Made by a program: the position numbers and the translations under genes. From assembly GCA_050949415.1 (NCBI GenBank), contig JBMNFR010000006.1:496001-560000 (forward strand): a stretch of 64,000 nt of DNA, given 5' to 3'. Of the stretch, positions 43,297 through 52,670 are shown one piece after another; position 1 is the first letter of the stretch, and each line of letters begins with the position of its first letter. This DNA comes from JAAZKI01 sp012799905 (lineage in GTDB: Bacteria; Verrucomicrobiota; Lentisphaeria; Oligosphaerales; Oligosphaeraceae). The notes beneath the pieces are model-generated. The model was not told where the DNA came from. It did no database searches and worked only from the letters and a program-made list of their open reading frames with translations.

Positions 43297-45114
43297 ATGC
43301 GTTCTTTATTTCGCGATTTTTTGTATTTGTTCGGCCGGCGCGATTTGTATCGCTTTGCGGTGCTGATTGTGCTGATGCTGTTCGGAACCATCTTGGAAAT
43401 GGCCAGTTTAGGGGCGGTGCCGTTGTTCGTGCAGCTGGTGCTTTCTCCGGAGGATAGCCGCGCCGTTGTCTGGCTCAGCAAGGCCCTGGCTGACCTTGGT
43501 GTGTCTGACTTTTCCCGGCAGCTGCCTCTTTGGGGCGGTCTTGCCTTGGGCGGGCTGTTTTTGTTTCGCACCCTCTATCTGATCAGCAATTTCTGGTTAC
43601 AGGAGCATCTTCTGCGCAACCGCCAGGTCGCCTTGGGGTCGCGGCTGTTTCGTGCCTACATGAACGCCCCCTATCGACTGCTTTTGCGCCGCAATTCCAG
43701 CACAGTCATCAACTTTGTCAGCAGTGAGGCTGAACGTCTGGTCGAGCAATTTCTGGCCCCGGCTTTGAATTTTCTGCGCAACGCCATCATTGTGCTGGCC
43801 GTCGTCGTGCTGTTGGTCATCTACGATCCGGTCGTGTCACTGGGGTCGTTCTGCGCTCTTGGACTGGCTGGGGGTGTTTTCATCCTTGCCGTGAACCGGC
43901 GCTTGAAGAGCCTGGGCGAGACGGCGCACCACAACCGCCAGGTTGCAGTCAAGGCAATCACCGAAGGCATCGGCGCATTTCGGGAAGCGCGCTTGAACGG
44001 CAGCGCTGGCTTTTTTGCCGGCCATCTGCACCGCGCCCTGGAAAACCAGGCCCGGCCGCAGCGTATCTACTATATTCTGCAAAAAAGCCTATGGCCGAGC
44101 ATGGAATTGTTGACCGTGACCGTGCTGCTGGCGGCCATGATTATCATGTTGCTCTGGGGACGGGACATACAAGCCATCGCCCCCGCCCTGGCCCTGGTGG
44201 CCGTCGCCCTCGCCCGACTGAAAGGATGCCTCACGGAGCTGATGCTGTATTATTCCGCTATGCGCTATCAAAGCGGCCTGGTTCGCACCGTCGCCGCAGA
44301 ATTGCGCGAGCTGGAAGGGCAGGCAGCAGTAACGGCAGCGACGGCTGACCCGAATTTGCCTGCCGTGGACTTGCAAAAGGCCATCGCCGTCCGCCATCTT
44401 GACTTTCGCTATGACACCGCCGCCGAGCCGATCTTGCGCGATATCTCCCTGGAAATACCGTGCGGCGCCTCGGTCGCTTTGGTTGGCCCGACCGGCGCGG
44501 GAAAATCCACTCTGGTCAACCTCATCGTCGGGCTGCTGGAACCGACTGCTGGCGACATCTTGATTGACGGCCACGATTTGTCGATGTGCGTGGCAGCTTG
44601 GCAGCGCCGTATCGGCTACGTGCCGCAGGATATCTTCCTCCTGGACGATACGATCCTGGCCAACGTCGCCCTGGGCGTAGCCGAGCATGACATTGACGAG
44701 GCTGCCTTCTGGCGCGCCCTGGCCGCTGCCCAGCTGGATGAATTCGTGGCCGCGCTTCCGGAAGGCGCTCGCACCATCCTGGGCGAGCGCGGCGCACGCC
44801 TGTCCGGCGGCCAGCGCCAGCGTATCGGCATTGCCCGCGCACTGTACCGGAATCCCGCAGTGCTGGTGCTGGACGAAGCGACGTCAGCCCTGGACACCAC
44901 GACCGAATCAGCCTTGACCGCTGCTGTGGAGCAGCTGCGCGGCGCGCATACGGTCATTCTGATCGCGCATCGCCTCAGCACTGTCCGCCGCTGCGATAGG
45001 ATTTTCTTCCTGGACGGCGGCCGTCTCGTCGCCCAAGGTACTTATGACGAACTCCTGGCTTCTACGCCGGCGTTCCGGGCCATGGCGTCATCGTCGTCGT
45101 CGCCCGATCATTGA
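43297..45114 (+). CDS. ABC transporter, fused permease and ATPase (exporter type)
   Basis: This 605-residue protein has about six membrane helices (residues 15-330), then a nucleotide-binding domain with Walker A GPTGAGKST (near 398-406), Q-loop GYVPQDIFLLDD, signature LSGGQRQRIGIARAL (near 503), Walker B VLVLDEATSALD and switch AHRLSTV. The half-transporter dimerises to move lipid-linked sugars, lipids or peptides outward; MsbA and PglK are the nearest types by layout. The Ser-rich tail is short. No Shine-Dalgarno precedes the ATG, which sits right after a heptad array. mutS follows 61 bp downstream. Confidence 0.85.
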   Translation: MRSLFRDFLYLFGRRDLYRFAVLIVLMLFGTILEMASLGAVPLFVQLVLSPEDSRAVVWLSKALADLGVSDFSRQLPLWGGLALGGLFLFRTLYLISNFWLQEHLLRNRQVALGSRLFRAYMNAPYRLLLRRNSSTVINFVSSEAERLVEQFLAPALNFLRNAIIVLAVVVLLVIYDPVVSLGSFCALGLAGGVFILAVNRRLKSLGETAHHNRQVAVKAITEGIGAFREARLNGSAGFFAGHLHRALENQARPQRIYYILQKSLWPSMELLTVTVLLAAMIIMLLWGRDIQAIAPALALVAVALARLKGCLTELMLYYSAMRYQSGLVRTVAAELRELEGQAAVTAATADPNLPAVDLQKAIAVRHLDFRYDTAAEPILRDISLEIPCGASVALVGPTGAGKSTLVNLIVGLLEPTAGDILIDGHDLSMCVAAWQRRIGYVPQDIFLLDDTILANVALGVAEHDIDEAAFWRALAAAQLDEFVAALPEGARTILGERGARLSGGQRQRIGIARALYRNPAVLVLDEATSALDTTTESALTAAVEQLRGAHTVILIAHRLSTVRRCDRIFFLDGGRLVAQGTYDELLASTPAFRAMASSSSSPDH

Positions 45115-45175
45115 CACTTTCATCCCAAGCGGCGCTTTGCGCTGCTGTTCACTTCCCCGAAATTATATTCCATTT

Positions 45176-47686
45176 ATGACTACCGGTTCTGAACTCACTC
45201 CGGCCATGCGCCAGTACCTCCGGGCCAAAAAGGACTTGCCGGACAAGACTATCCTGCTGTTTCGCATGGGCGATTTCTATGAGCTGTTTTTTGAGGACGC
45301 CAAGACAGCCGCTCCGCTCATGGACATTGTCCTGACCGCCCGCGCCGGCGTGCCCATGTGCGGTGTGCCCTATCATTCCATGCGCGGCTATATCGGCAAA
45401 ATCCTCGACGGCGGCTACAATGTCGCCATCGCCGAGCAGATGGAGGACCCGAAGCTGGCCAAGGGCCTGGTCAAGCGCGATGTGACCCAAATCATCACGC
45501 CCGGCACAGTGCTTGATGACAACTTGCTGGACGCTGCGCAGAGTCTTTTCCTGGCTGCGATCCTGCCTAGCCGCAATATCTGCGGACTGGCTCTCCTGGA
45601 CTTCAGCACCGGCGATTTCCGCCTCACAGAACTGCGCACTGTCGCGGCCCTGGAAACCGAAATCAACCGTCACCGGCCAGCCGAGTGCCTGCTCCCAATC
45701 AGCTGCCTTGAACGCTGGCGCCGTGATGGCTTCCCGGACTTCCCGCCCCATTTGACCTGGACGCCGTTGGAAGACTGGAACTTTGACTTCGAAATGGCTC
45801 AGGACACGCTCTGTCGACATTTCGGCGTCGCCTCGCTTGACGGCTTCGGCTGCCGCGGCTTGACCGCCGCCGTTGCCGCCGCCGGCGCCATGCTCGGGCA
45901 TGTCAAGAACAATTTGCGTCGCGACGGCGCCCACGTGACCTCTTTGCGCACCTACCAGGCTGAGGACGGCATGATTCTCGACCGTATCTCACAACGCAAC
46001 CTGGAGCTGGTCGAGCCGATTTTCGCTGATAGCAAGGACAATACCCTGATGTCCATTTTGGACCATACCGTCACTCCGATGGGGGCGAGGATGCTGCGGG
46101 AATGGATTCTGCGACCGCTGCGGGACCAGGCTGCAATTGAAGAGCGGCTGGACGCAGTGGGCGACCTGCTGGCAACGCCGACGATGTTGGCGGAATTGCG
46201 CGAGTTGCTGGCTGCGGTACGCGACCTGGAGCGCGTCGTCGCCCGCCTCAATTTTGGCGGCGCCAATGCCCGCGACCTCCTCGTCTTGCAGCATGGCCTG
46301 GACGGCATTCCGGGATTGCGGGCTGTGCTCGCCGACGCTGCCGCGCCCCTGCTGGCCAGTCAGCGCGCAGAGTTGACCGAATTGCCGGAAGCGTCTGGCC
46401 TGATTGCCCGCGCCATTGTTGATGAGCCGCCGCTGGCCATCAAGGAAGGCGGCATCATCCGCACCGGCTACCATGAAGAACTTGACATGCTCCGCCGAGC
46501 TTCCACCGAAGGCAAGGACTGGATCGCCGGATACCAGGTGAAAGAACAGGAACGCACTGGCATCAAGTCCCTGAAAGTGCGTTTCAATAAGGTGTTTGGC
46601 TATTATGTCGAGGTTACCAAGACCAACTTGGAGATGGTGCCGGCAGACTACATGCGCAAGCAGACCCTGGTCAACGCAGAGCGCTTCATCACTCCGGAAC
46701 TGAAGGAAATCGAAGACAAGGTGCTGGGCGCCGAAGAGAAAAGCAAGGCTCTGGAGTACGAGCTTTTCCAGGACTTGCGTGAGAAGCTCTGCGTGCATAC
46801 GGTGGCCATCCAGCGCAATGCCCAGGCGATTGCGCGGCTGGATTGCCTGGCCTCGCTGGCCGAGGCCGCCTCACGCTATCACTACGTCCGCCCGCGCATC
46901 ACGACCGAGCCGGTGCTTGACATTCGCGGCGGGCGTCATCCAGTCCTGGAAGCGCGCCTGAAGGACGAAACATTCGTGCCCAATGACGTGCATCTTGACG
47001 CGCGGGCTGACCAGCTGGCCATCATCACCGGCCCGAACATGGCCGGTAAATCGACCTATATCCGCCAAGTCGCGCTCCTGACCCTGATGGCGCAAATGGG
47101 CAGTTTCATCCCGGCTGACGAGGCCACCATCGGCATCACTGACCGCATCTTCACCCGCGTCGGCGCGGCAGACGATATCAGCCGCGGCCAGAGCACCTTC
47201 ATGGTCGAAATGGTCGAAACCGCCAATATCCTCAACAACGCTACGCCATCCAGCCTGATTATTCTGGATGAAATTGGCCGCGGCACCAGCACGTTTGACG
47301 GCTTGAGCCTGGCCTGGGCTGTTGCCGAATACCTGCATGACCACCCGGAAGTGAAGGCGCGTACCTTGTTTGCTACGCATTACCACGAATTGACAGATTT
47401 GGCTTTGACTAAACCCGGGGTGCGAAACTACAATGTCCTCGTCAAGGAGGTCGGCGACCAGATTTCCTTTATGCGCAAAATCGTCCCGGGCTGTGCTGAC
47501 AAGAGCTACGGCATCCATGTTGCCCGCTTGGCTGGACTGCCCCGGGAAGTCATCCTTCGCGCCGCCGAAGTGCTGAAAAATCTCGAAAGCAACGAATTGG
47601 AAGAAGAAGGCAAGCCTAAAATCGCCCAGACTAGACGCAAGAAAAGCAAGGATACTCCGGAACAGCCCCTGCTGTTCGATTTTTGA
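45176..47686 (+). CDS. mutS: DNA mismatch repair protein MutS
   Basis: This 836-residue protein recognises mismatches and starts repair. The mismatch-reading Phe-x-Glu lies in FRMGDFYELF (F34, E36). The connector, lever and clamp domains are of normal length. The ATPase has GPNMAGKSTYIRQVAL (Walker A near 619), GQSTFMVEM, DEIGRGTSTFDG (Walker B) and FATHYHELT. A Lys/Glu-rich tail with PLLFDF ends the protein, as in MutS1. The ATG at 45176 starts the family-like MTTGSELTPAM; the longer in-frame start at 45044 would overlap the ABC gene. No strong ribosome binding site is visible. Confidence 0.97.
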   Translation: MTTGSELTPAMRQYLRAKKDLPDKTILLFRMGDFYELFFEDAKTAAPLMDIVLTARAGVPMCGVPYHSMRGYIGKILDGGYNVAIAEQMEDPKLAKGLVKRDVTQIITPGTVLDDNLLDAAQSLFLAAILPSRNICGLALLDFSTGDFRLTELRTVAALETEINRHRPAECLLPISCLERWRRDGFPDFPPHLTWTPLEDWNFDFEMAQDTLCRHFGVASLDGFGCRGLTAAVAAAGAMLGHVKNNLRRDGAHVTSLRTYQAEDGMILDRISQRNLELVEPIFADSKDNTLMSILDHTVTPMGARMLREWILRPLRDQAAIEERLDAVGDLLATPTMLAELRELLAAVRDLERVVARLNFGGANARDLLVLQHGLDGIPGLRAVLADAAAPLLASQRAELTELPEASGLIARAIVDEPPLAIKEGGIIRTGYHEELDMLRRASTEGKDWIAGYQVKEQERTGIKSLKVRFNKVFGYYVEVTKTNLEMVPADYMRKQTLVNAERFITPELKEIEDKVLGAEEKSKALEYELFQDLREKLCVHTVAIQRNAQAIARLDCLASLAEAASRYHYVRPRITTEPVLDIRGGRHPVLEARLKDETFVPNDVHLDARADQLAIITGPNMAGKSTYIRQVALLTLMAQMGSFIPADEATIGITDRIFTRVGAADDISRGQSTFMVEMVETANILNNATPSSLIILDEIGRGTSTFDGLSLAWAVAEYLHDHPEVKARTLFATHYHELTDLALTKPGVRNYNVLVKEVGDQISFMRKIVPGCADKSYGIHVARLAGLPREVILRAAEVLKNLESNELEEEGKPKIAQTRRKKSKDTPEQPLLFDF

Positions 47687-47703
47687 ACGGCACAGGCACC
47701 AAG

Positions 47704-47780
47704 TCCCGGGCTAAAGCCCGGGCACTGAACGGAGATAAAACAACAGCACCCAAGCAGCTACGGCTCGCCGCTAATCTCGC
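47704..47780. repeat. Element C copy 4
   Basis: The hairpin CCCGGGC-TAAA-GCCCGGG (47705-47722) is followed by the tail GCACTGAACGGAGATAAAAC, then AACAGCACCCAAGCAGCTACG. It directly follows the mutS stop and leads into the largest heptad array. Confidence 0.85.
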
Positions 47781-48205
47781 CCCTCGCCCCTAATTCTCGC
47801 CCCGCGTGGACAACGTAATCCAAGCTCAACTCGCCCCTCGCCCCTCGCCCCTCGCCCCTAGAAAACGCCCCTCGCCCCTAGAAAACGCCCCTCGCCCCTC
47901 GCCCCTCGCCCCTCGCCCCTAACGAATTATGAATTATGAATTATGAATTATGAAATGCGCCTCAACATTCAACATTCAACATTCAACATTCAACATTCAG
48001 CATTAAAAAAGCCCCTCGCCCCTAATTCTCGCCCCTCGTGGACAACGTAATCCAAGCTCAACTCGCCCCTCGCCCCTCGCCCCTCGCCCCTCGCCCCTCG
48101 CCCCTAACGAATTATGAATTATGAATTATGAAATGCGCCTCAGCATTCAACATTCAACATTCAGCATTCAGCCCCTCGCCCCTCGCCCCTAGAAAACGCC
48201 CCTAA
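47770..48205. repeat. Compound heptad array (CGCCCCT, GAATTAT, CAACATT)
   Basis: Three different seven-base units follow one another: CGCCCCT in several blocks, GAATTAT four then three times (from 47924 and 48109), and CAACATT several times. The larger arrangement, including GTGGACAACGTAATCC with AAGCTCAACTCG after it, is duplicated about 185-232 bp apart with different unit numbers in each copy. It fills the gap between mutS and thiE. Confidence 0.92.
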
Positions 48206-48224
48206 AAGATAGGTATTTTTGATC

Positions 48225-48860
48225 ATGTTAGATATGCGCTTATACCTTGTCACTGACCGGTCGTATTTGGCTGGCCGCGATTTTCTGACGGTTTTGGACG
48301 CCGCTTTACGCGGCGGGGTCACCATGATTCAGTTGCGCGAAAAGGAGGCTAGCTCGCGCGAGTTTTTTGATTTAGCTATCCAAGTGCGCGAGTTAGCGCA
48401 TAGTCATGGCGTGCCTCTTTGGATCAACGACCGCCTTGACATCGCTTTGGCGGTCGAGGCGGACGGCTTGCATATCGGCCAAAGCGATTTGCCGGCGGCT
48501 GTGGCCAGGCGCTTGATGCCTCCGGCCATGAAGCTCGGCGTTTCCGCCCAGACCGTTGAACAGGCAATTCAGGCTGAACGCGACGGGGCTGACTGCCTCG
48601 GCGTTGGCGCCATATTTCCGACTGGCACCAAGAGTGACGCCAAGCCTGTGAGCGCTGACGAGCTGCAACGCATCAAACAGACCGTGCGCATCCCGATTGT
48701 CGCCATCGGCGGCATCAATGCCGGCAACTTGGCTCTGCCCATGCGCTGCGGCGCTGACGGCGTCGCGGTCGTCTCCGCCATTATGTCTGCTTCGGATCCG
48801 GAAGCCGCTGCCCGCGAGTTGCGGCAAGCCGTTGACAACAGCGCGTCGTCGCGCCTCTAG
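48225..48860 (+). CDS. thiE: Thiamine-phosphate synthase
   Basis: This 211-residue enzyme joins the pyrimidine and thiazole phosphates to make thiamine phosphate. Signatures: LYLVTDRSYL at the start, VTMIQLREKEAS, WINDRLDIALAVEADGLHIGQ, ADCLGVGAIFPTGTKSDA, and IVAIGGINAGN with VAVVSAIM. Length is normal. The ATG at 48225 is used; the TTG at 48219 and the ATG at 48234 are alternatives. No TPP riboswitch was seen upstream. thiC lies about 1 kb downstream, separated by a glycosyltransferase-like gene. Confidence 0.93.
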   Translation: MLDMRLYLVTDRSYLAGRDFLTVLDAALRGGVTMIQLREKEASSREFFDLAIQVRELAHSHGVPLWINDRLDIALAVEADGLHIGQSDLPAAVARRLMPPAMKLGVSAQTVEQAIQAERDGADCLGVGAIFPTGTKSDAKPVSADELQRIKQTVRIPIVAIGGINAGNLALPMRCGADGVAVVSAIMSASDPEAAARELRQAVDNSASSRL

Positions 48861-48891
48861 CCGACAACGCATTCAATGCAAAGGTCTGAAT

Positions 48892-49848
48892 ATGTTGGGA
48901 ATCGTCGTCGTCGCCTACAAGTCATTTGATGACACGGTCGCTTTTGTCCGCCAAGAATTGCCCAAGATTACGCTGCCGTGCAAGACGGTCGTTGTCGATT
49001 TGGGCAGTGATGCCGCCTTTGTGGTCAAGCAGGCCGAGGCTTGCCAGGCGGAACTGGTCGAACGCGATGGCACAGTCGGCGACCGTGGTGCTGAGCTCTT
49101 TATGATTCACGTCGAAGAGAATCTCGGCTTTGCCAAGGGAAACAACCTCGGCGTGCAGTTCCTGATGCAAAACTTCCCTGCTGTGCAGTGGCTGTTGATT
49201 TCGAACAACGACATTGGCTTGCGCGAGGGTGGGGCAGTGGAGGAGTTGATCAGCCAGTTGACCAGTCATCCTGAGGCTGGCATGGCGGGGCCGCGCATCA
49301 TTGACCGTAATGGCGACGAGCAGCTGCCCTTTGTTCGGCCCCAGTCGTTCTGGCGGCTCGTCTGCCACAATTTCCTGTTTCCGGTCATGAACCGCTTCGG
49401 CGACCGTGACCGCGCCTACATAACTGCCGGCGCAGACGAGCCGCGTGACGCCCTGCTATTTTGTCAGCGGCTGCTTTTTTCGTGATGCGGGCAGCGGAAT
49501 TCCAAGCGGTCGGCATGTTTGACCCAGCGACTTTTCTGTATTGCGAGGAGCAGATCATCGCAGAACGGTATGCGACGATCAACAAGCATGCGCTGTATTG
49601 CCCGACGGTCACTATCGACCACTATTCCGGCAAGACCACGGAACGCCATATCACCAGCACGCGCTTCGTTCGCATCCTGCAAGAAAGCTTTCCGCCATTA
49701 TTTCAAGGAGTACCGCCGCGCCGGCGCACTGAGCCTGGCGATTTTCGATCTGTCGTTCTGGGCGCGCCTGGCGCTTATCCGCTTGACAGACCCAATCCAG
49801 AAATGGCGACGACGCTGGCGGGAACAAGCAGCGGCCAGAATGAAGTAA
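48892..49848 (+). pseudogene. Family 2 glycosyltransferase with two frame changes
   Basis: The frame from 48892 encodes a GT-A start (LGIVVVAYKSF), ENLGFAKGNNLGVQFL, and LLISNNDIGL (the DxD-like site), then stops at 49485. The natural continuation (SAAAFFVMRAAEFQAVGMFD, then FLYCEEQII) is in another frame from about 49461 to 49680. The end (FRHYFKEYRRAG to RMK) is back in the first frame. Both switches fall in short homopolymers: a T-run near 49459-49462 and an A-run near 49683-49685. The corrected protein would be about 319 residues. It may be a real pseudogene or two sequencing errors. It sits between thiE and thiC, an odd place for a glycosyltransferase. Confidence 0.8.
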
Positions 49849-49919
49849 TGCCCAAGCGTGGGGAAACAAACCCAAGCGTCAAATATATGTTTTTGTTTAA
49901 CCACTGAAAGTGCCTTTCA

Positions 49920-51224
49920 ATGTCATCAGAGAAACTTGTCACCCAGATGCAGCGCGCTGCTGCTGGCGAGATCACGCCGGCGATAGCCCAGGTCGCTGCC
50001 AGCGAATATCGCCAGCCGGAAGAAATCCGGGCCGGGGTCGCGGCCGGAACCATCGTCATTCCCGCCAATGTCAACCACCGCCATTTGCAGCCCATAGGGA
50101 TCGGGCGGCTTTTGCGCACGAAGATCAATGCCAATATCGGCAATTCGTCCCTGTCGAGCTGCCCGCGCCAAGAGCTGGAAAAATTGCAGCACGCCTTGCG
50201 CTATGGGGCTGACACGGTCATGGACTTGAGCACCGGCAGCAATATCACCGGCATCCGCCAGAAAATCGTCCAGAACAGCCCGGCGCCGATCGGCACGGTG
50301 CCGATCTATGAAACACTGGCTCGCGCCGGCGGGGCGGACGAATTGGACGAAAAACTCATCCTCGAGGTCATCCGAGAACAGGCGGAGCAAGGCGTCGACT
50401 ACATGACTATCCACGCCGGAATCCTGTATGACTATATCGATCTGGCTAAGAAGCGCCTGCTTCGCATTGTCAGCCGCGGCGGCTCTATCTTGGCTCGCTG
50501 GATGCGTCAGAACAACCGCGAAAATCCGTATTACACTCGCTTTGACGAGATTCTGGATATCTGTCGGCAGTACGATGTCACCCTGTCGCTGGGCGATGGC
50601 ATGCGGCCCGGATGCCTGGCCGACGCCAGCGACGACGCCCAGTTCGCGGAGTTGAAAACCCTGGGCGAACTGGTTCGCCGCTGCCGTGTGGCCGGCGTCC
50701 AGGCCATGGTCGAAGGCCCCGGACATATTCCCTTCAACCAAATTGAAATGAACATGAAGCGCGAAATCGAGCTTTGCGACGACGCGCCATTCTATATTCT
50801 CGGGCCGGTGGTGGTTGATTGCGCTCCCGGCTATGACCACATCACCTCTGCCATCGGCGCTACCATGGGCGCTTTCCATGGCGCGTCCATGCTTTGCTAT
50901 GTCACCCCCAAGGAGCACCTTGGCCTGCCTAATGCCGAGGACGTCCGCAATGGCGTGATCGCCTACAAGATCGCCGCGCACGCGGCCGATGTCGCCCTGG
51001 GGCGGCCGCATGCCCGCGACCGCGACGACGCAATCAGCCGAGCCCGAGCCGACTTCGACTGGGAACGCCAGTTCGAGCTGGCCTTGGACCCAGAACGCGC
51101 CCGCTCCCTCCGCGCCGAGGCGCTGGCAGAGTCAGGTAAGGCGGCCGACCACGACGAACGCGCCCAGTACTGCACCATGTGCGGCCCTGACTTCTGCTCC
51201 ATGCGCATCAGCAAGGAGCTCTGA
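49920..51224 (+). CDS. thiC: Phosphomethylpyrimidine synthase ThiC
   Basis: This 434-residue radical SAM enzyme rearranges AIR to the thiamine pyrimidine HMP-P. It shows IVIPANVNHRH, KINANIGNSS, MDLSTGSNITGIR, GTVPIYET, DYMTIHAGI, SLGDGMRPGCLAD, VEGPGHIPFNQI, GPVVVDCAPGYDHITSAIG, and near the end the iron-sulfur motif CTMCGPDFC (C418, C421, C426). This is the short bacterial form without the long N-terminal extension of E. coli ThiC. The ATG lacks a clear ribosome binding site. Together with thiE it indicates thiamine synthesis, though thiazole genes are not in the window. Confidence 0.96.
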   Translation: MSSEKLVTQMQRAAAGEITPAIAQVAASEYRQPEEIRAGVAAGTIVIPANVNHRHLQPIGIGRLLRTKINANIGNSSLSSCPRQELEKLQHALRYGADTVMDLSTGSNITGIRQKIVQNSPAPIGTVPIYETLARAGGADELDEKLILEVIREQAEQGVDYMTIHAGILYDYIDLAKKRLLRIVSRGGSILARWMRQNNRENPYYTRFDEILDICRQYDVTLSLGDGMRPGCLADASDDAQFAELKTLGELVRRCRVAGVQAMVEGPGHIPFNQIEMNMKREIELCDDAPFYILGPVVVDCAPGYDHITSAIGATMGAFHGASMLCYVTPKEHLGLPNAEDVRNGVIAYKIAAHAADVALGRPHARDRDDAISRARADFDWERQFELALDPERARSLRAEALAESGKAADHDERAQYCTMCGPDFCSMRISKEL

Positions 51225-51233
51225 TAACCGCAG

Positions 51234-52670
51234 TCACGGTTCTGCGTTGATGAGGATGTCTCGCCAGTCGCCGTCATAACCGATTTCGCGCAGGAAGTGG
51301 AGGTGGGGCAGGAAGGCGCCGAGTTCGTAGAGCGAATGGGCGTCGCTGCCCAGGCTGATTTTGACGCCGGCGTCTAGGCATTTGCGAGTGAAGACCGGGT
51401 CGGGACGGTTGTGATGGAAGTTGATTTCAGCGGCAATGTTGTGCTTTTTGAGCATTTTGACGATTCGATTGAAGACCCTGGTCGGCTTTTCGCCGGCGCC
51501 GTCCCAGGAAAAGACCCGGAACGGATGCGCCAGAGCCTGGATGAGGCCGGAGGTGATGAGCCGTTCGGTCAGGCGCATGAATTCCTCGACTGCGCCGGGC
51601 GTGTCCGGAGCGGGCTTGGGCATGGACAGGAAATGCACGGCGCCGATGCGGAAGCGCGTGGCTTCGAGCAGGTCTTTGTCTGCGATGATGCGGCCGGTCA
51701 GGTCAATGTCGATTTCGAGTCCGGGCTGGAAGCGTTGGTCTTGCTTGGCGGCCCGGGCGAGAAAGTCGCGGTACGCCGCTTTTCGGTTATGCTGCGGCGA
51801 CTGGGGCAGGGTGCCTGAGTACCAGAGTTTGCCCCAGTATTCCTTCTGGCTGAAGACCAGATGTCCGGAATGTTCGGTGATGGCTGTGCCTGAAAGGTTG
51901 ACTGCATCCATCAGGCGCGATTCCCAAGCCAGGTCCAGGTCGTCATTGCAGTAGGCGAAGTGCGAGTGCGTGTGCAGGTCGCGCAATGGCAGCGGCAGGC
52001 GCAAGGTGATGTCCTGGCGCGTCGGCGCCTGATCGCCGTCGGCCAGGGAGAGCAGGGCAAAGGAATAGGGCGTCGCGGAAAAGTCGTCCAGTGCTTCAAT
52101 TCCAGCGAGATTTGGCTCGTCGGCCATTGCTGGCGAGCGGGCGGTGACGATTGCAGCGATGTTATGCGCAGACAGGACGTCCGGCGAAAAAGCGCCCGGA
52201 TGCGTTGTCGGTCGGATGCCCGTCGGCAAAATGACGACGCGTTTCCTGGCGGCTGGCGATGGACTGGCAGCAGCGTCGAGGGCTGCTTGCAGGCTGTCCA
52301 GCGAGAGTTCTTTTTCTGGCGGAAAATCGCAGGCTTGGACCCGGAAGCCGTTGAGGTCACGGAACATTTCTTTCCCAAATATCTCCAAACAGAGTTCAGC
52401 GCCAGCGGTGCCGTGGGCCGGCGCCATCAGGACTGGAAAAGACGCTTTGTCGAGAATAGCTTTAAGCGCTGTTAAAGCTGGTTGCGGTTCTTCCGCAGGC
52501 GCCAGCAGCTCGCCGATGATGCACAGGAGATCAACGTCCTCTCGAATGCCGAGATACTCAACTAAGCGGCGCAGAAGATAAATAGCCTCCGGACAGGCTT
52601 GGCGCGATGATGAAGACTCCGGATTGAGCGTGATACGGGGGTTGGCAACAAGGGCGATTTTGATGGGCAT
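51234..52670 (-). CDS. PHP-domain phosphoesterase with a degenerate N-terminal domain
   Basis: The C-terminal half (about 225-478) of this 478-residue protein is a PHP metal-dependent phosphoesterase: DLHTHSHFAYCNDD, AITEHSGHL, PGLEIDIDL, GAVHFLS, ALAHPFRVF, INFHHNRPDPVF and SLGSDAHSL. The N-terminal half resembles a worn calcineurin-type fold (IALVANPRI, DLLCIIGELLAP, APAHGTAG) in which the usual metal ligands (GDxH, GNHD) are missing. That part is an inference. The ATG at 52670 is chosen because it begins a normal strand (MPIKIALV). It converges on thiC with 9 bp between the stops. Confidence 0.7.
   Translation of the reverse strand: MPIKIALVANPRITLNPESSSSRQACPEAIYLLRRLVEYLGIREDVDLLCIIGELLAPAEEPQPALTALKAILDKASFPVLMAPAHGTAGAELCLEIFGKEMFRDLNGFRVQACDFPPEKELSLDSLQAALDAAASPSPAARKRVVILPTGIRPTTHPGAFSPDVLSAHNIAAIVTARSPAMADEPNLAGIEALDDFSATPYSFALLSLADGDQAPTRQDITLRLPLPLRDLHTHSHFAYCNDDLDLAWESRLMDAVNLSGTAITEHSGHLVFSQKEYWGKLWYSGTLPQSPQHNRKAAYRDFLARAAKQDQRFQPGLEIDIDLTGRIIADKDLLEATRFRIGAVHFLSMPKPAPDTPGAVEEFMRLTERLITSGLIQALAHPFRVFSWDGAGEKPTRVFNRIVKMLKKHNIAAEINFHHNRPDPVFTRKCLDAGVKISLGSDAHSLYELGAFLPHLHFLREIGYDGDWRDILINAEP

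Noticed and set aside
47687..48224. TPP riboswitch upstream of thiE or thiC
   Set aside because: The conserved TPP-aptamer blocks (CTGAGA and ACCTGATCTGG-like) are absent. The thiE leader is repeats and the thiC leader is only about 70 bp.
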